Assembly: GCF_001428845.1 (NCBI RefSeq)
Contig: NZ_LMIU01000001.1
Location: 62,984-126,983 of the forward strand
Source of the DNA: Achromobacter sp. Root83
Lineage (GTDB): Bacteria > Pseudomonadota > Gammaproteobacteria > Burkholderiales > Burkholderiaceae_B
Length of the DNA stretch: 64,000 bases
Reading direction: 5' to 3'
The number at the start of each line of letters is the position of its first letter. Position 1 is the first letter of the stretch. The translations under genes and the position numbers were made by a program. Shown here piece by piece: positions 41,903-50,672 of the stretch. The notes under the pieces were generated by a model, which worked only from the letters and a program-made list of their open reading frames with translations, searched no databases and was not told the DNA's origin.

Positions 41903-44251
41903 TTAGGCGACCTTGCGTTCGGCCGCGGCCTGGGCCGCGCTGGCGGCGCCAAGGTCAAAGGGGAAATCATCCACTTTCACGACGGTATCGCGCAAGCGGT
42001 TGCGGCGTTTCACGACCGCGTATTCTTCGGCCGTGATGCCGCCGATCGTGACCGCGGCATCGGCGACGTCGCGCACGTTGGCCTGCGGATTGCCGTCCAG
42101 CGCGCCACGTTTTTCAAGCTCGCGGATCTTGGCTTCGATGGGTTCGGCTTCGAGCGTGGCGGCCAGCGCCTGTTCGATCGCGCCCACGGGCTCGTCGGCG
42201 GTGGCGGGCAGATGGCAGCCGGCCGTCAGCCGGTCGCGCGTGGCGCCGGGGTTGATGAGCAGCCGCGCCACGTCCTGGCCAAGCTGGTCGGACGGCAGCG
42301 TCTGGCCATGGCCCCACGGGAAGATGATGCGGCGCAGGCTCCAGGCGACGAAACGGTTCGGGAAGTTATCCAGCACGCCGTCGAAGGCTTCTTGCGCCTT
42401 GAACAGCGCGTCCTGGATGGACCAGTGCGCAAGCGGCGCGTCGGCCGCCTGCCGGCCTTCGTCCTCGAAGCGCTTGAGCGTGGCGCTGATCAGGTACATC
42501 TGCGACAGCACGTCGCCCAGCCGCCCCGACAGGCGCTCGCGGCGTTTCAGGCTGCCGCCCAGCACCAGCATCGAGGCATCCGCCAGCAAGGCAAAGGCCG
42601 CCGAGTAGCGGCTGAGCAACTGGTAGTAGCGTTTCATGGAGGGCGCCACGTCGGCGTTCACGGCGACAAAGCGCGCGCCGGTCAGCGCGGCGCCCAGCGC
42701 GCGCAGCGTGTTCTTCACGACAAAGCCCACATGGCCCCAGAAGGCGCGGTCGAAGTCGTCCAGTCCCTGCCGGCGGTCGGACGACTGCGCGGCCTGCATT
42801 TCCGCCAGCACGTAGGGATGGCAGCGGATCGCGCCCTGGCCGAAGATGATCAGGCTGCGCGTCAGGATGTTGGCGCCCTCGACGGTGATGCCGATCGGGA
42901 TCTGCTGGTAGGCGCGCCCCAGGAAGTTGGACGGTCCCAGGCAGATGCCCTTGCCGCCGATCACATCCATGCCGTCGTTGACGACCTGGCGCGCGCGTTC
43001 GGTGACGTGGTACTTGACGATGGCCGACACGACGGACGGCTTTTCGCCCAGGTCCACGGCGCCGGCCGTCATGCTGCGCGCGGCGTCCATCATGTAGGTG
43101 TGGCCGCCGATGCGCGCCAGCGCCTCTTCCACGCCTTCGAACTTGCCGACGGGCGTGCGGAATTGGCTGCGCACCCGCGCATAGCCGCCCACGGCGCGCG
43201 CCGTGAGCTTGGACATGCCGGTGTTGGAAGAGGGCAGCGATATCGAACGGCCAGCCGCCAGGCATTCCATCAACATGCGCCAGCCCTGGCCGGCCATGGC
43301 GGGGCCGCCGATGATGAAGTCCAGCGGCATGAAGACGTCGGCGCCACGCGTGGGGCCATTCATGAACATGGCGTTCAGGGGGAAGTGGCGGCGGCCGGTG
43401 TCCACGCCGGGATGGTCGTGCGGCACCAGCGCGCAGGTGATGCCCAGGTCTTTCTTGCCGCCCAGCAGCCCGTCCGGGTCGTACAGGCGGAACGCCAGGC
43501 CCAGCAAGGTGCAGACGGGCGCCAGCGTGATGTAGCGCTTGTCCCAGGTGACCCGCATGCCGATCACTTCGCGGCCCTGCCATTCGCCCTTGCACACGAT
43601 GCCGCTGTCGGGAATGGCGGCCGCGTCGGAGCCCGCCCAGGGGCTGGTCAGCGCGAAGGCGGGGACCTCTTCGCCGCGCGCCAGGCGCGGCAGGTAATGG
43701 TTCTTCTGCTCTTCGGTGCCGTAATGCAGCAGCAGTTCGGCCGGCCCCAGCGAGTTCGGCACCATGACCGAGACGGCCAGCGCCGACGAGCGCGTGGACA
43801 GCTTGGTCACGATCTCGGAGTGGGCGTAGGCCGAGAAGGCCAGACCACCGTATTCCTTGGGAATGATCATGCCCAGAAAGCCCTCGGCCTTCAGGTAGTT
43901 CCAGACCTCGGGGGGCAGGTCGTAGCGCTCTTGCGTGACGCTCCAGTCATTGACCATGCGGCAGGCGGTTTCGGCCTGATTGTCCAGGAAGCGCTGTTCC
44001 TCGTCGGTCAGGCGCGGGCGGGGATAGGCCAGCAGGCGGCTCCAGTCGGGCCGGCCGCGGAACAGTTCGCCTTCCCACCACACCGTGCCCGCTTCCAGCG
44101 CATCGCGCTCGGTGTCCGACATCTGCGGCAGCACCTTGCGATACAGATTGAAGATCGGCGCGGTCAGCAAGGCCCGCCGGATGGGGCGCACGGCCAGCGT
44201 GACGGCGATCAGGAGCGCGATGACGACCAGCGCGAGGATGACTGCGTTCAT
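41903..44251 (-). CDS. fadE: Acyl-CoA dehydrogenase FadE
   Basis: A 782-residue protein of the FadE type, much longer than usual acyl-CoA dehydrogenases. The N-terminus is a membrane segment (residues 1-21), then the flavin-binding dehydrogenase core (PKEYGGLAFSAYAHSEIV, LTSPWAGSDAA, FVCKG-like lid), and the long C-terminal FadE-specific region. It performs the first oxidation of beta-oxidation at the membrane. It follows the TetR gene by 50 bp, so both may be transcribed together. Confidence 0.94.
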   Translation of the reverse strand: MNAVILALVVIALLIAVTLAVRPIRRALLTAPIFNLYRKVLPQMSDTERDALEAGTVWWEGELFRGRPDWSRLLAYPRPRLTDEEQRFLDNQAETACRMVNDWSVTQERYDLPPEVWNYLKAEGFLGMIIPKEYGGLAFSAYAHSEIVTKLSTRSSALAVSVMVPNSLGPAELLLHYGTEEQKNHYLPRLARGEEVPAFALTSPWAGSDAAAIPDSGIVCKGEWQGREVIGMRVTWDKRYITLAPVCTLLGLAFRLYDPDGLLGGKKDLGITCALVPHDHPGVDTGRRHFPLNAMFMNGPTRGADVFMPLDFIIGGPAMAGQGWRMLMECLAAGRSISLPSSNTGMSKLTARAVGGYARVRSQFRTPVGKFEGVEEALARIGGHTYMMDAARSMTAGAVDLGEKPSVVSAIVKYHVTERARQVVNDGMDVIGGKGICLGPSNFLGRAYQQIPIGITVEGANILTRSLIIFGQGAIRCHPYVLAEMQAAQSSDRRQGLDDFDRAFWGHVGFVVKNTLRALGAALTGARFVAVNADVAPSMKRYYQLLSRYSAAFALLADASMLVLGGSLKRRERLSGRLGDVLSQMYLISATLKRFEDEGRQAADAPLAHWSIQDALFKAQEAFDGVLDNFPNRFVAWSLRRIIFPWGHGQTLPSDQLGQDVARLLINPGATRDRLTAGCHLPATADEPVGAIEQALAATLEAEPIEAKIRELEKRGALDGNPQANVRDVADAAVTIGGITAEEYAVVKRRNRLRDTVVKVDDFPFDLGAASAAQAAAERKVA

Positions 44252-44301
44252 TACTTTGTCTCCGTGGATGTTCTGTTCTGGCTGCCCGCTCGACGAACCC
44301 G

Positions 44302-44973
44302 TCAGGTTCCCGGCAAGTGCGGCAGCGGCGAGCGCAAGCCGCCCAGCAGGAAGCTCATCAGCCGGGGCAGCAGCAGGTCGGGGTTATTGGGCTGTTCGGC
44401 TTCGTCGACGGTCAACCCGGTGACGGACCGCAGCAGGTCGGTGCCGATGATGGCGTACGAGGTGGCGCCCAGCATGAACTGGAAACGCCAGATGATTTCG
44501 GCCTTGGGCACATCGGGCAGCGCGGCGAACAGCGCCTTCCGATAGCGGCCGAGCACGTCCGCGTATTCCTCCGCGAACAGTGCGCGTATGAAATCGGAAG
44601 GATCCGTCATGGTCCGTTCCAGCAGCGGCAGGAAGGTGCTGCCCGCCTGGGCGGGGTCGGCGGCCAGGCGCAGCAGGGTGCCGAAGAAGGCATCCACGAT
44701 CTGCGAGGGCTTGAGAGGCTTGCCCGCGGCTTGCGCCTCGAGTTCGTCCAAAAGGCGCAGGCGCTCGCGGTTCAGCACTTCCAGGCGCCGTTTTAGCACC
44801 GCCTGCACGAGTGACTCTTTGGAGCCGAAGTGGTAGTTCACCGAAGCCAGGTTCACGCCGGCGGCGCCGGTGATCTGACGCATGGAGGTGCCGTCGTGCC
44901 CTTGTTGCGCGAACAGGGCTTCGGCGGTGTCCAGGATCGTTTCCCGGGTAGTGATCGATCTGATTTCTTGCAT
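44302..44973 (-). CDS. TetR-family regulator of the fad block
   Basis: A 223-residue regulator. The helix-turn-helix (about 8-55) contains ETILDTAEALFAQQGHDGTS and NLASVNYHFGSKESL; the rest is helical and ligand-binding. The start at ATG 44973 has no clear ribosome site. A perfect 10-bp palindrome, CAAACGTTTG, lies 12 bp upstream of the start. As the first gene of the fad block it is likely to sense acyl-CoA and repress the block, as PsrA and FadR-type TetR proteins do; this is inferred. Confidence 0.88.
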   Translation of the reverse strand: MQEIRSITTRETILDTAEALFAQQGHDGTSMRQITGAAGVNLASVNYHFGSKESLVQAVLKRRLEVLNRERLRLLDELEAQAAGKPLKPSQIVDAFFGTLLRLAADPAQAGSTFLPLLERTMTDPSDFIRALFAEEYADVLGRYRKALFAALPDVPKAEIIWRFQFMLGATSYAIIGTDLLRSVTGLTVDEAEQPNNPDLLLPRLMSFLLGGLRSPLPHLPGT

Positions 44974-44984
44974 ATGGTTGAATT

Positions 44985-44994
44985 CAAACGTTTG
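44985..44994. promoter_or_regulatory. CAAACGTTTG palindrome before tetR
   Basis: A perfect 10-bp palindrome 12 bp before the TetR start codon, within the longer run AAACGTTTGTTTAAA. It resembles CAAAC...GTTTG sites of fatty-acid-linked TetR regulators. Autoregulation is likely. Confidence 0.55.
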
Positions 44995-45050
44995 TTTAAA
45001 AACGATTATGCGTGAGGGATGGACGAGAAGCGAGCCTCGGCTATCCCCAA

Positions 45051-45065
45051 TAGGGTTTACCCCTA
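45051..45065. promoter_or_regulatory. TAGGG-N5-CCCTA inverted repeat
   Basis: TAGGG (45051-45055) and CCCTA (45061-45065) are perfectly complementary with a TTTAC spacer. It lies 290 bp before the gene at 45353. A LuxR-type regulator site is possible; evidence is weak. Confidence 0.35.
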
Positions 45066-45352
45066 ATCGCGCGTGGCATATGCGAGACGGACATCGAGAC
45101 CGGCCTGCGCTCGGCCGGATGGATGACGTCAACCCGGACGGACGGATGAACGGATTTCAGAGAGGGAGGGTGAGGCTGAGCCGTTCGTCCTCGGACACCG
45201 GCCCTAGGATGAATGTGGTCTGGAAGGCAGGCGCAAAACGCCGCAGTATCAGCGCGAGGACATGAATGCATTGCCCCCGCGTGTGTGCCTGGCGTGCCGG
45301 TCCGCCGCCTTGGCGCCGCAGGCCAATCGCCCTGATACAGGAGCACGAGAAA

Positions 45353-46957
45353 ATGAAGACCTACCGAGTGGGACTGCTGGTTGACGGGTATGAGCAACCC
45401 GGCTGGATGCATGAGATGGTTGAGTGGCTCGTCCATAGCCAGGATTTCGAGATCGCGGCGTTGCTGGTGATGAATTCGGAAGGGATCGACAAGGCACCGC
45501 GTCTGGGTGTGAAGGCGTTGTTCGGCACGCTGTCGCGCCTGGAGGCCAGGCTGCTGCCTCAAAAGCAGCGTGTGATGCTGGCTTGCGGCGACATGCGCGA
45601 CAGCCTGCCGTCTGCGCAGGTATCGGTGGTGCCGTTGGCGCCCGGCGCGGAGGATGCGCAAGCGCAGCGCGAGGTGGATGCACTGGATCTGGACCTGGTG
45701 ATCACCTTGGGCGCTTCGCTGGCGACACGCGCGCAAATGACAAGCTGGGCCCGCCTGGGCGTGTGGCAATTGAGCTATTCGGATATCGCGGTGGCGACCA
45801 GCCGCTACGCGGGGTTTTGGGAGGTCTTCCAGCGCGAGGATCACACTACCGTAAAACTCTGGCGGGTGGGCGCGAATGCGGACGAGGACGAGCTGCTGGA
45901 CCAGCGCAGTTTCAACACGGAAGTCTTCTGGCTGAAGAATCAGGCGCGCGCATTCAGTTTGGGAAATTTCATGGTCTACGACGCCCTGCAGGCGCTGGCC
46001 CGCGCCAGGCAAAGCGTGGCGCCGCCCGCCATGCAGATCATGAGCGGCCCGCGCCGCGCGGATCCGGCGGAGTGGGACAGCGCCGCTTATATCGCGCGTC
46101 AGGCATGGTTAATGTCGGATTTGATTGTGCGGCGCGTCATGAAGCGCAATGTGCGCTGGCGGATTGGTATGTTTCCCTCTGCCCGGCAGCAGGCGGTGGT
46201 TTCGGAGGCCATGGTATTGCAACCGCCGAAAGGAAGGTTTTTCGCGGATCCGTTTGTTTATACCCACGATAAGAAGCCGTATATATTCTTCGAAGATTAC
46301 GACTTCACTTCCCGAAAGGGCACGATCTCGGTTGCGACCTACTCCGACGGGGCTTTCCGGCTGTTAGGCACGGCCCTGAACCTGCCTTATCACCTGTCCT
46401 TTCCGTATATATTCGAACACGACGGCGTAACCTACATGGTGCCGGAAACGTGTGGAAATCGCAGTATCGAGCTCTGGAAATGCACGGAATTTCCACTTAA
46501 ATGGGAGCTCGACGTTAATCTGATGACTAATATATCGGCCGTCGATACCATTATTTTCAAGCACGGAGAATATTGGTGGTTATTAACAAACATCGACCGG
46601 ACGGATGGCCAGAGCCATTGCGACGAACTGTTCGCATTTTTCTCGGATTCGCCGCGTTCGACTGAATGGACGCCGCACGCCTGCAACCCGATCGTGCGCA
46701 ACCCGATGCGCGCCCGCAACGCCGGGATCGTTGTGTCGCCTAGCGGAGACGTGATCCGCTGCGCGCAGTACCAGGGCTTCTGCCACTATGGCAAGGGCGT
46801 CTCGCTGAACCGGATCGAAGAACTGACGCCTTCCACCTACGTCGAAACGGACGGCGAAATCCACTACGCGAGCTTCCTCAGAAAACGTCATGCTTCAATG
46901 CACCATTGGCATCATCAAGGCGGACACACGGTATTTGACTTCGCCTATATGGAGTAA
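45353..46957 (+). CDS. Two-domain protein: formyltransferase-like N-terminus, GINT1-like glucosyltransferase-related C-terminus
   Basis: A 534-residue protein. The first 190 residues have a Rossmann-like layout with a central ALDLDLVITLGASLATR and WQLSYSDIAVATSRYAGFW, recalling formyltransferase-type proteins. From about residue 285 it has five-bladed-propeller-like repeats (FFADPFVYTHDKKPYIFFED, FPYIFEHDGVTYMVPETCG, WWLLTNIDRTDG), as in the N-terminal domain of glucosamine inositolphosphorylceramide transferase. AGGAGCACG before ATG 45353 supports the start. The 3' half (about 46200-46620) is clearly richer in A/T than its neighbours. A role in the polysaccharide is inferred from position. 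Confidence 0.7.
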   Translation: MKTYRVGLLVDGYEQPGWMHEMVEWLVHSQDFEIAALLVMNSEGIDKAPRLGVKALFGTLSRLEARLLPQKQRVMLACGDMRDSLPSAQVSVVPLAPGAEDAQAQREVDALDLDLVITLGASLATRAQMTSWARLGVWQLSYSDIAVATSRYAGFWEVFQREDHTTVKLWRVGANADEDELLDQRSFNTEVFWLKNQARAFSLGNFMVYDALQALARARQSVAPPAMQIMSGPRRADPAEWDSAAYIARQAWLMSDLIVRRVMKRNVRWRIGMFPSARQQAVVSEAMVLQPPKGRFFADPFVYTHDKKPYIFFEDYDFTSRKGTISVATYSDGAFRLLGTALNLPYHLSFPYIFEHDGVTYMVPETCGNRSIELWKCTEFPLKWELDVNLMTNISAVDTIIFKHGEYWWLLTNIDRTDGQSHCDELFAFFSDSPRSTEWTPHACNPIVRNPMRARNAGIVVSPSGDVIRCAQYQGFCHYGKGVSLNRIEELTPSTYVETDGEIHYASFLRKRHASMHHWHHQGGHTVFDFAYME

Positions 46958-47518
46958 ATTCGCCCGCGGGCGCCAAAATAAAAATGTTACCTATATTTCG
47001 AATACAGGGAACGCTACCGGGCATAATGTGTCCGCGGATACATATAGATAGTTTTCCCTTCAAATCCGGCTACTGTGTGCCGCGTCCGGCGGATGTCCCG
47101 GCGCGGCATTTTTTCGTCTGTAACAATGGCCCGAACGGGCCGGAGAGCGGCCCTGCGAGCCGCTTTGCTAGGGAAAACCTGAGCAGGGCGCCGCCCGCGC
47201 TGGTGGAAACCCTAGCGGCAAAAAGGACGAGATGGCTGTCTCATCCATATTTAGGATCGTGATTAAGGCTAACGAATGATTTCTGATTTTATCGGATTAT
47301 ATCGCCCTGAAACGTCTTGATTTTGACAAATCCGAACCATAAGATGGGTTCATGCCATCCGTTATGTTGGCTACGAAAGTCTCCCAGCCCAAATGCCCCG
47401 GTCCGGCTTCATTAGATATTCCGGGATATGCGGACCACCCCCGCGGGGCTGGAAAAAAAAATAGTCTTCAGCACAGCGAAGATCCCTTCTAGGCCCGTCG
47501 AAAAACCGGGAGGACACC
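46958..47518. other. 561-bp intergenic region, A/T-rich in part
   Basis: No gene is supported; open frames here lack ribosome sites and known motifs. An inverted repeat (GCTAGGG/CCCTAGC) lies at 47167-47216, and A/T-rich stretches at 46960-47060 and 47260-47350 may contain promoters for the regulator at 47519. Confidence 0.6.
47167..47216. promoter_or_regulatory. GCTAGGG/CCCTAGC inverted repeat
   Basis: GCTAGGG (47167-47173) and CCCTAGC (47210-47216) are perfectly complementary, 36 nt apart, about 300 bp before the LuxR-type gene. It may be a paired binding site or an RNA hairpin. Confidence 0.35.
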
Positions 47519-48268
47519 ATGGCCAAGATGGTCCTGATTGAAGCTCATCCGCTCTTGCGGTTGGGTTTGTGGCAGATACTGAGCAAGTTGGACGATGTGT
47601 GGGAAATCGAGGGAATGGGCTTGGCGGACGTGTCCAAGGCCGACGGCGTGCATGCTGGCGCCGATCTCCTGATCTATGGGTTGCCGGTGGATACCGATGA
47701 AGCCTGGAGCGCCTTGCACGAGATTCAGCGCGTGCTGACGCCCAAGCGCATCCTGCTGTTGACGGACGTCATGCCCTTGCCGATGCCCGTGCAAGGTCTG
47801 CCTGGCGCAAGCGTTTACGGCTGCCTGATGAAAACGGCTTCCGTCGAAATCCTTGAAGCAGCGATCCGCCTGGTCATGGCGGGCGGGCAATGCTTCCCTA
47901 GCGAACAGGCGTTGCAGGCTCCGGCCTCGACCGTTTGCGCCCTGCCGGCACGGGACGCGGACGATGCGGGCGGCAAGGGCTCGATGCCCGTCAGCGCGGG
48001 CGCCCAGTTGCTTCAGATCACACCGCGTCAATACGAAGTACTGGTGCTGCTTGCCAGGGGTTATCCGATCAAGACCGTCAGCCGCATGCTGAATATTTCC
48101 GTGGCAACTGCCAAGACGCACGCGTGCACGCTCTACCAGCGCCTGCATGTCAAGAACAAGGGCGAAGCCGTATACGCGGCGCTGCAACGCGGCGCGACCT
48201 TGGAATGGCATGAACCGAATGGCAGGGATGTGGACGCCGGGCAGATCTATGGGCGCAAGCTCGGGTAG
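47519..48268 (+). CDS. LuxR-type regulator with a degenerate receiver domain (copy 1)
   Basis: A 249-residue protein: a receiver-like N-terminus and a LuxR/NarL helix-turn-helix (about 166-224; ITPRQYEVLVLLARGYPIKTVSRML). The acidic pair of receivers is Glu8-Ala9, and the phospho-acceptor Asp is replaced (strand DLLIYGLP, Tyr53/Gly54). The distal Lys (Lys105) remains. It cannot be controlled by normal aspartyl phosphorylation. GGGAGG before ATG 47519 supports the start. A second degenerate copy follows; both precede the polysaccharide operon and may regulate it. Confidence 0.85.
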   Translation: MAKMVLIEAHPLLRLGLWQILSKLDDVWEIEGMGLADVSKADGVHAGADLLIYGLPVDTDEAWSALHEIQRVLTPKRILLLTDVMPLPMPVQGLPGASVYGCLMKTASVEILEAAIRLVMAGGQCFPSEQALQAPASTVCALPARDADDAGGKGSMPVSAGAQLLQITPRQYEVLVLLARGYPIKTVSRMLNISVATAKTHACTLYQRLHVKNKGEAVYAALQRGATLEWHEPNGRDVDAGQIYGRKLG

Positions 48269-48288
48269 TCGACGGTTTGCGTTGCCTG

Positions 48289-48327
48289 CCCGGCAGCCTG
48301 GAACACTGTTGTTCCGCCGCTGCCGGG
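48289..48327 (+). terminator. Long hairpin after LuxR-type copy 1
   Basis: CCCGGCAGC (48289-48297) pairs with GCTGCCGGG (48319-48327), and an inner stem GGAAC/GTTCC continues it. There is no T-run after it, so it is either a Rho-assisted terminator or an mRNA-stabilising hairpin. Confidence 0.45.
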
Positions 48328-48421
48328 TTCGCGCATAGCCGACACGGCTAAGGCTTACACAGCAGTATCCGCGCTTGCAGTGCTGCTGCTTTCCTCCACC
48401 AATCATCCTCCTGAACGAGAT

Positions 48422-48441
48422 TCAGCGGACGTAGCCGCTGA
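48422..48441. promoter_or_regulatory. TCAGCGG-N6-CCGCTGA inverted repeat before LuxR-type copy 2
   Basis: Perfect 7-bp arms with a 6-bp spacer (ACGTAG), about 185 bp before the second LuxR-type gene. It is a candidate regulator site. Confidence 0.4.
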
Positions 48442-48626
48442 TAGCATGGGTTGTGTCCGCAAGCATGGATTGAGAGGGCGAATCACTTAGTCTCGCCACC
48501 GCGATTCGATGTAGCGGACGAGATTCCCTTGAGGTCTGGCGGCGCGCGTGAACCGCGCATCGCGCCGCGATGCGCCAGCGTCATGGGAACCGTGTGTGGG
48601 CCATGCGTCACAAGGTTCTTCCCGGG

Positions 48627-49289
48627 ATGACAACCGTACTGATCGAAGACTACGCTCTGCTTCGTGTCGCCATTCAGCATGTGCTGGAACGTGTACGCAA
48701 CGCCGACGATATCCTGGCCATCTCGCCAGCTCACCTGCTCAACATGTCAAGCTCGATCAACCGTCCAGTGGAATTGCTGGTGGTGGGTTGCGGCGGCGTG
48801 GCGGAACAGGACATAGGGCTGTTGTCGCAGGCGATGGCCTTCTTCATGCCCCGGCTGGTGCTGGTGCTGTATTCCGCGCTGGACCCGAGCGTGATGGGCG
48901 CGTGCGCGCGGGCGGGGGTGGCGGGCTATCTGCCCAAGGCCTCCAGCCCGGACGCACTGGCCGCGGCGGTGAGCCTGGTGATCGCGGGGGGCGAATGCTA
49001 TCCGCAACCCGCGGGCAGGCCGCAAGGGGCGCCGCACACCTCGGTGCAGGAACTGCGCGAACTGACGCAGCGCCAGGAAGAGATCCTGCAGTTGCTGGTA
49101 CAGGGCAAGACCATGCGCGAAATCGGGCAGCAGGTAGGCATATCGGTGGCCACCGTGAAAAGCCACGCGCGCACGCTCTACTGGAAACTGAACGCGCGCA
49201 ACCAGGCCGAGGCGGCCTACATCGCGGTGCAGATGGGATTGGTCAGAAGCGCCAACGGCCCCGCGCCGGGCAAAGGCGAGACGGGCTGA
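48627..49289 (+). CDS. LuxR-type regulator with a degenerate receiver domain (copy 2)
   Basis: A 220-residue paralogue of the gene at 47519. The receiver-like half has Glu7-Asp8, but the acceptor Asp position is Gly54 (strand ELLVVGCGG); Lys104 in GYLPKASS remains. The LuxR helix-turn-helix is at about 144-204 (LTQRQEEILQLLVQGKTMREIG). The start is uncertain: ATG 48627 gives the closest match to the copy 1 N-terminus, ATG 48603 is also possible. It is convergent with the polysaccharide operon, with a hairpin between. Confidence 0.83.
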   Translation: MTTVLIEDYALLRVAIQHVLERVRNADDILAISPAHLLNMSSSINRPVELLVVGCGGVAEQDIGLLSQAMAFFMPRLVLVLYSALDPSVMGACARAGVAGYLPKASSPDALAAAVSLVIAGGECYPQPAGRPQGAPHTSVQELRELTQRQEEILQLLVQGKTMREIGQQVGISVATVKSHARTLYWKLNARNQAEAAYIAVQMGLVRSANGPAPGKGETG

Positions 49290-49302
49290 GGCGCAATGGA
49301 GT

Positions 49303-49344
49303 CAGGGCCTGTGCGGGTTGCGATGGCAGCCCCCACAGGCCCTG
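49303..49344. terminator. Hairpin between convergent genes
   Basis: CAGGGCCTGTG (49303-49313) pairs perfectly with CACAGGCCCTG (49334-49344), with GGG/CCC continuing inside. No T-run on either side; it probably works as a bidirectional, Rho-assisted end for both operons. Confidence 0.5.
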
Positions 49345-49400
49345 GTTCGTTCAGAAGGAATGGACCCTCGGACCCGCGATGTCCGTGGCTCCGCGGTCGA

Positions 49401-50672
49401 TCAGATATCGCCTTCGCGGGCGCGCGTATCCGCCGGCGCGGGCTTGCCCTTCGATGCCACGATGGCCGCGAATTCGCGTTCCGCGGCGCTCAGCACGGCA
49501 TCCACGTGCAGATGGGCAAGGGCGTACTGGCGCGCGGCCGCGCCCAGGGTCTCGCGGATCTGCGAGTTGTAGCTCAACTTGCGCACGGCTTCGGCCATGG
49601 CCACCGCGTCTTCGGGCGGCGTCAGCAGGCCGCAGTGCGCCACCACGCCAGCCAGCTCCGTGCCCCGCGCCGCGCCGCACACCACGGGCCGGCCGCTGGC
49701 CAGCATGCCGGTCAGCTTGGACGGCATGACCAGGTCCGCCGCGCCGGCCCGTTGCGGCAATAAATGGATATCCGCCGTGTTGAGCAGCGCGCCCAGGCGG
49801 TCGGCCGGTTGCAGGTCCAGGAAGACGACGCGGGGCAGGCCCTTGCATTTTTCTTCGAGTGGCGCGCGTTCCGGGCCCTGTCCGCAGAAGATGAACCACA
49901 GCCTGTCCTCGCGGCTCAGCCTGCGGGCCACCTCCGCCAGCGTCTGCAAGCCCTGTTTGCCGCCCATGTTTCCGGAATACAGGGCGACGATGGCGCTGTC
50001 GGGGATGCCGAGCTGGGCGCGGTACGCACCGCGCTCGGCATGCGGCGTGATGGCGTTGACGTCGATCCAGTTGGGCAGCAGCACGGCGCGGTCGGGGGCC
50101 ACGCCCTTGGCCAGCGCCAGTTCCAGCATGCGGTTCGATATGGTGGAGACGCGGTCGAAACGGCGCATCAGCCAGCGCTCCGCGCGCTTGACCAACGCGC
50201 GCAGGCCCGCGCCCTTGAGCAGGCCCAGCTCGAACGCGGCGTCCACTTCATAGTCCTGGATGTGCAGCCAGGCACGGGCGCCGCAGAGCCGCGCGGCAAG
50301 CCAGGCGCCCGGCGCGCAAAAGAGCGCGGGCTCCACCACGAGGATGACATCGGGCCTGCGCGCGGCCGCACGCAGCAGCGACGGCAGGCTGGACAGGGCG
50401 AAGCTGGCCAGGTGGACCAGGCGCTTCGCGCCGCCCGGCCTGGCGGGCACCCACAGCGGCGCCCGCCGCACCGTCACGCCCCGGCGTTCTTCCGTGGCGT
50501 AGCGGCCGGCCCGGTAGCCGTCGTGGACCCGCCATTGCGGATAGTAGGGCGGGGCGGTCACGACGCTGACCTCATGGCCGCGCGCGGCCAGCCATTCGGC
50601 CATCTCGGCGCTGTACTTTCCGATGCCGGTCAGTTCGGGCGCGTAGTTGATGCCGTAGATGAGTATTTTCAT
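49401..50672 (-). CDS. wcaI: WcaI-family glycosyltransferase
   Basis: A 423-residue GT4-type glycosyltransferase. The N-terminus MKILIYGINYAPELTGIGKY is typical of WcaI (colanic acid type). A two-Rossmann GT-B fold is expected; the C-terminal donor-binding part has LYSGNMGGKQGLQTL and the acidic region around MPSKLTGMLASGRPVV. It acts in the cytoplasm on a lipid-linked sugar. It overlaps wcaF by 4 bp and is the last gene of the polysaccharide operon. Confidence 0.88.
   Translation of the reverse strand: MKILIYGINYAPELTGIGKYSAEMAEWLAARGHEVSVVTAPPYYPQWRVHDGYRAGRYATEERRGVTVRRAPLWVPARPGGAKRLVHLASFALSSLPSLLRAAARRPDVILVVEPALFCAPGAWLAARLCGARAWLHIQDYEVDAAFELGLLKGAGLRALVKRAERWLMRRFDRVSTISNRMLELALAKGVAPDRAVLLPNWIDVNAITPHAERGAYRAQLGIPDSAIVALYSGNMGGKQGLQTLAEVARRLSREDRLWFIFCGQGPERAPLEEKCKGLPRVVFLDLQPADRLGALLNTADIHLLPQRAGAADLVMPSKLTGMLASGRPVVCGAARGTELAGVVAHCGLLTPPEDAVAMAEAVRKLSYNSQIRETLGAAARQYALAHLHVDAVLSAAEREFAAIVASKGKPAPADTRAREGDI

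Larger units (their letters stand above)
44974..45352. other. Divergent control region between tetR and the polysaccharide locus
   Basis: A 379-bp gene-free region. It holds the CAAACGTTTG palindrome (44985-44994) next to the TetR start and the inverted repeat TAGGG-N5-CCCTA at 45051-45065. No coding sequence is supported. Confidence 0.6.
48269..48626. other. 358-bp intergenic region with several inverted repeats
   Basis: Between the two LuxR-type genes. It holds a long hairpin right after the first gene (48289-48327), TAGCC-N5-GGCTA at 48336-48350, TAAGGCTTA at 48349-48357, and TCAGCGG-N6-CCGCTGA at 48422-48441. No gene is supported. Confidence 0.6.

Noticed and set aside
43203-43535. Plus-strand frame inside fadE
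   Set aside because: A shadow frame of a strongly supported gene; GC-rich DNA produces many such frames here.
46984-47262. 92-residue frame in the intergenic region
   Set aside because: No ribosome site and no recognisable motif, and its codons do not look like those of the neighbouring genes.
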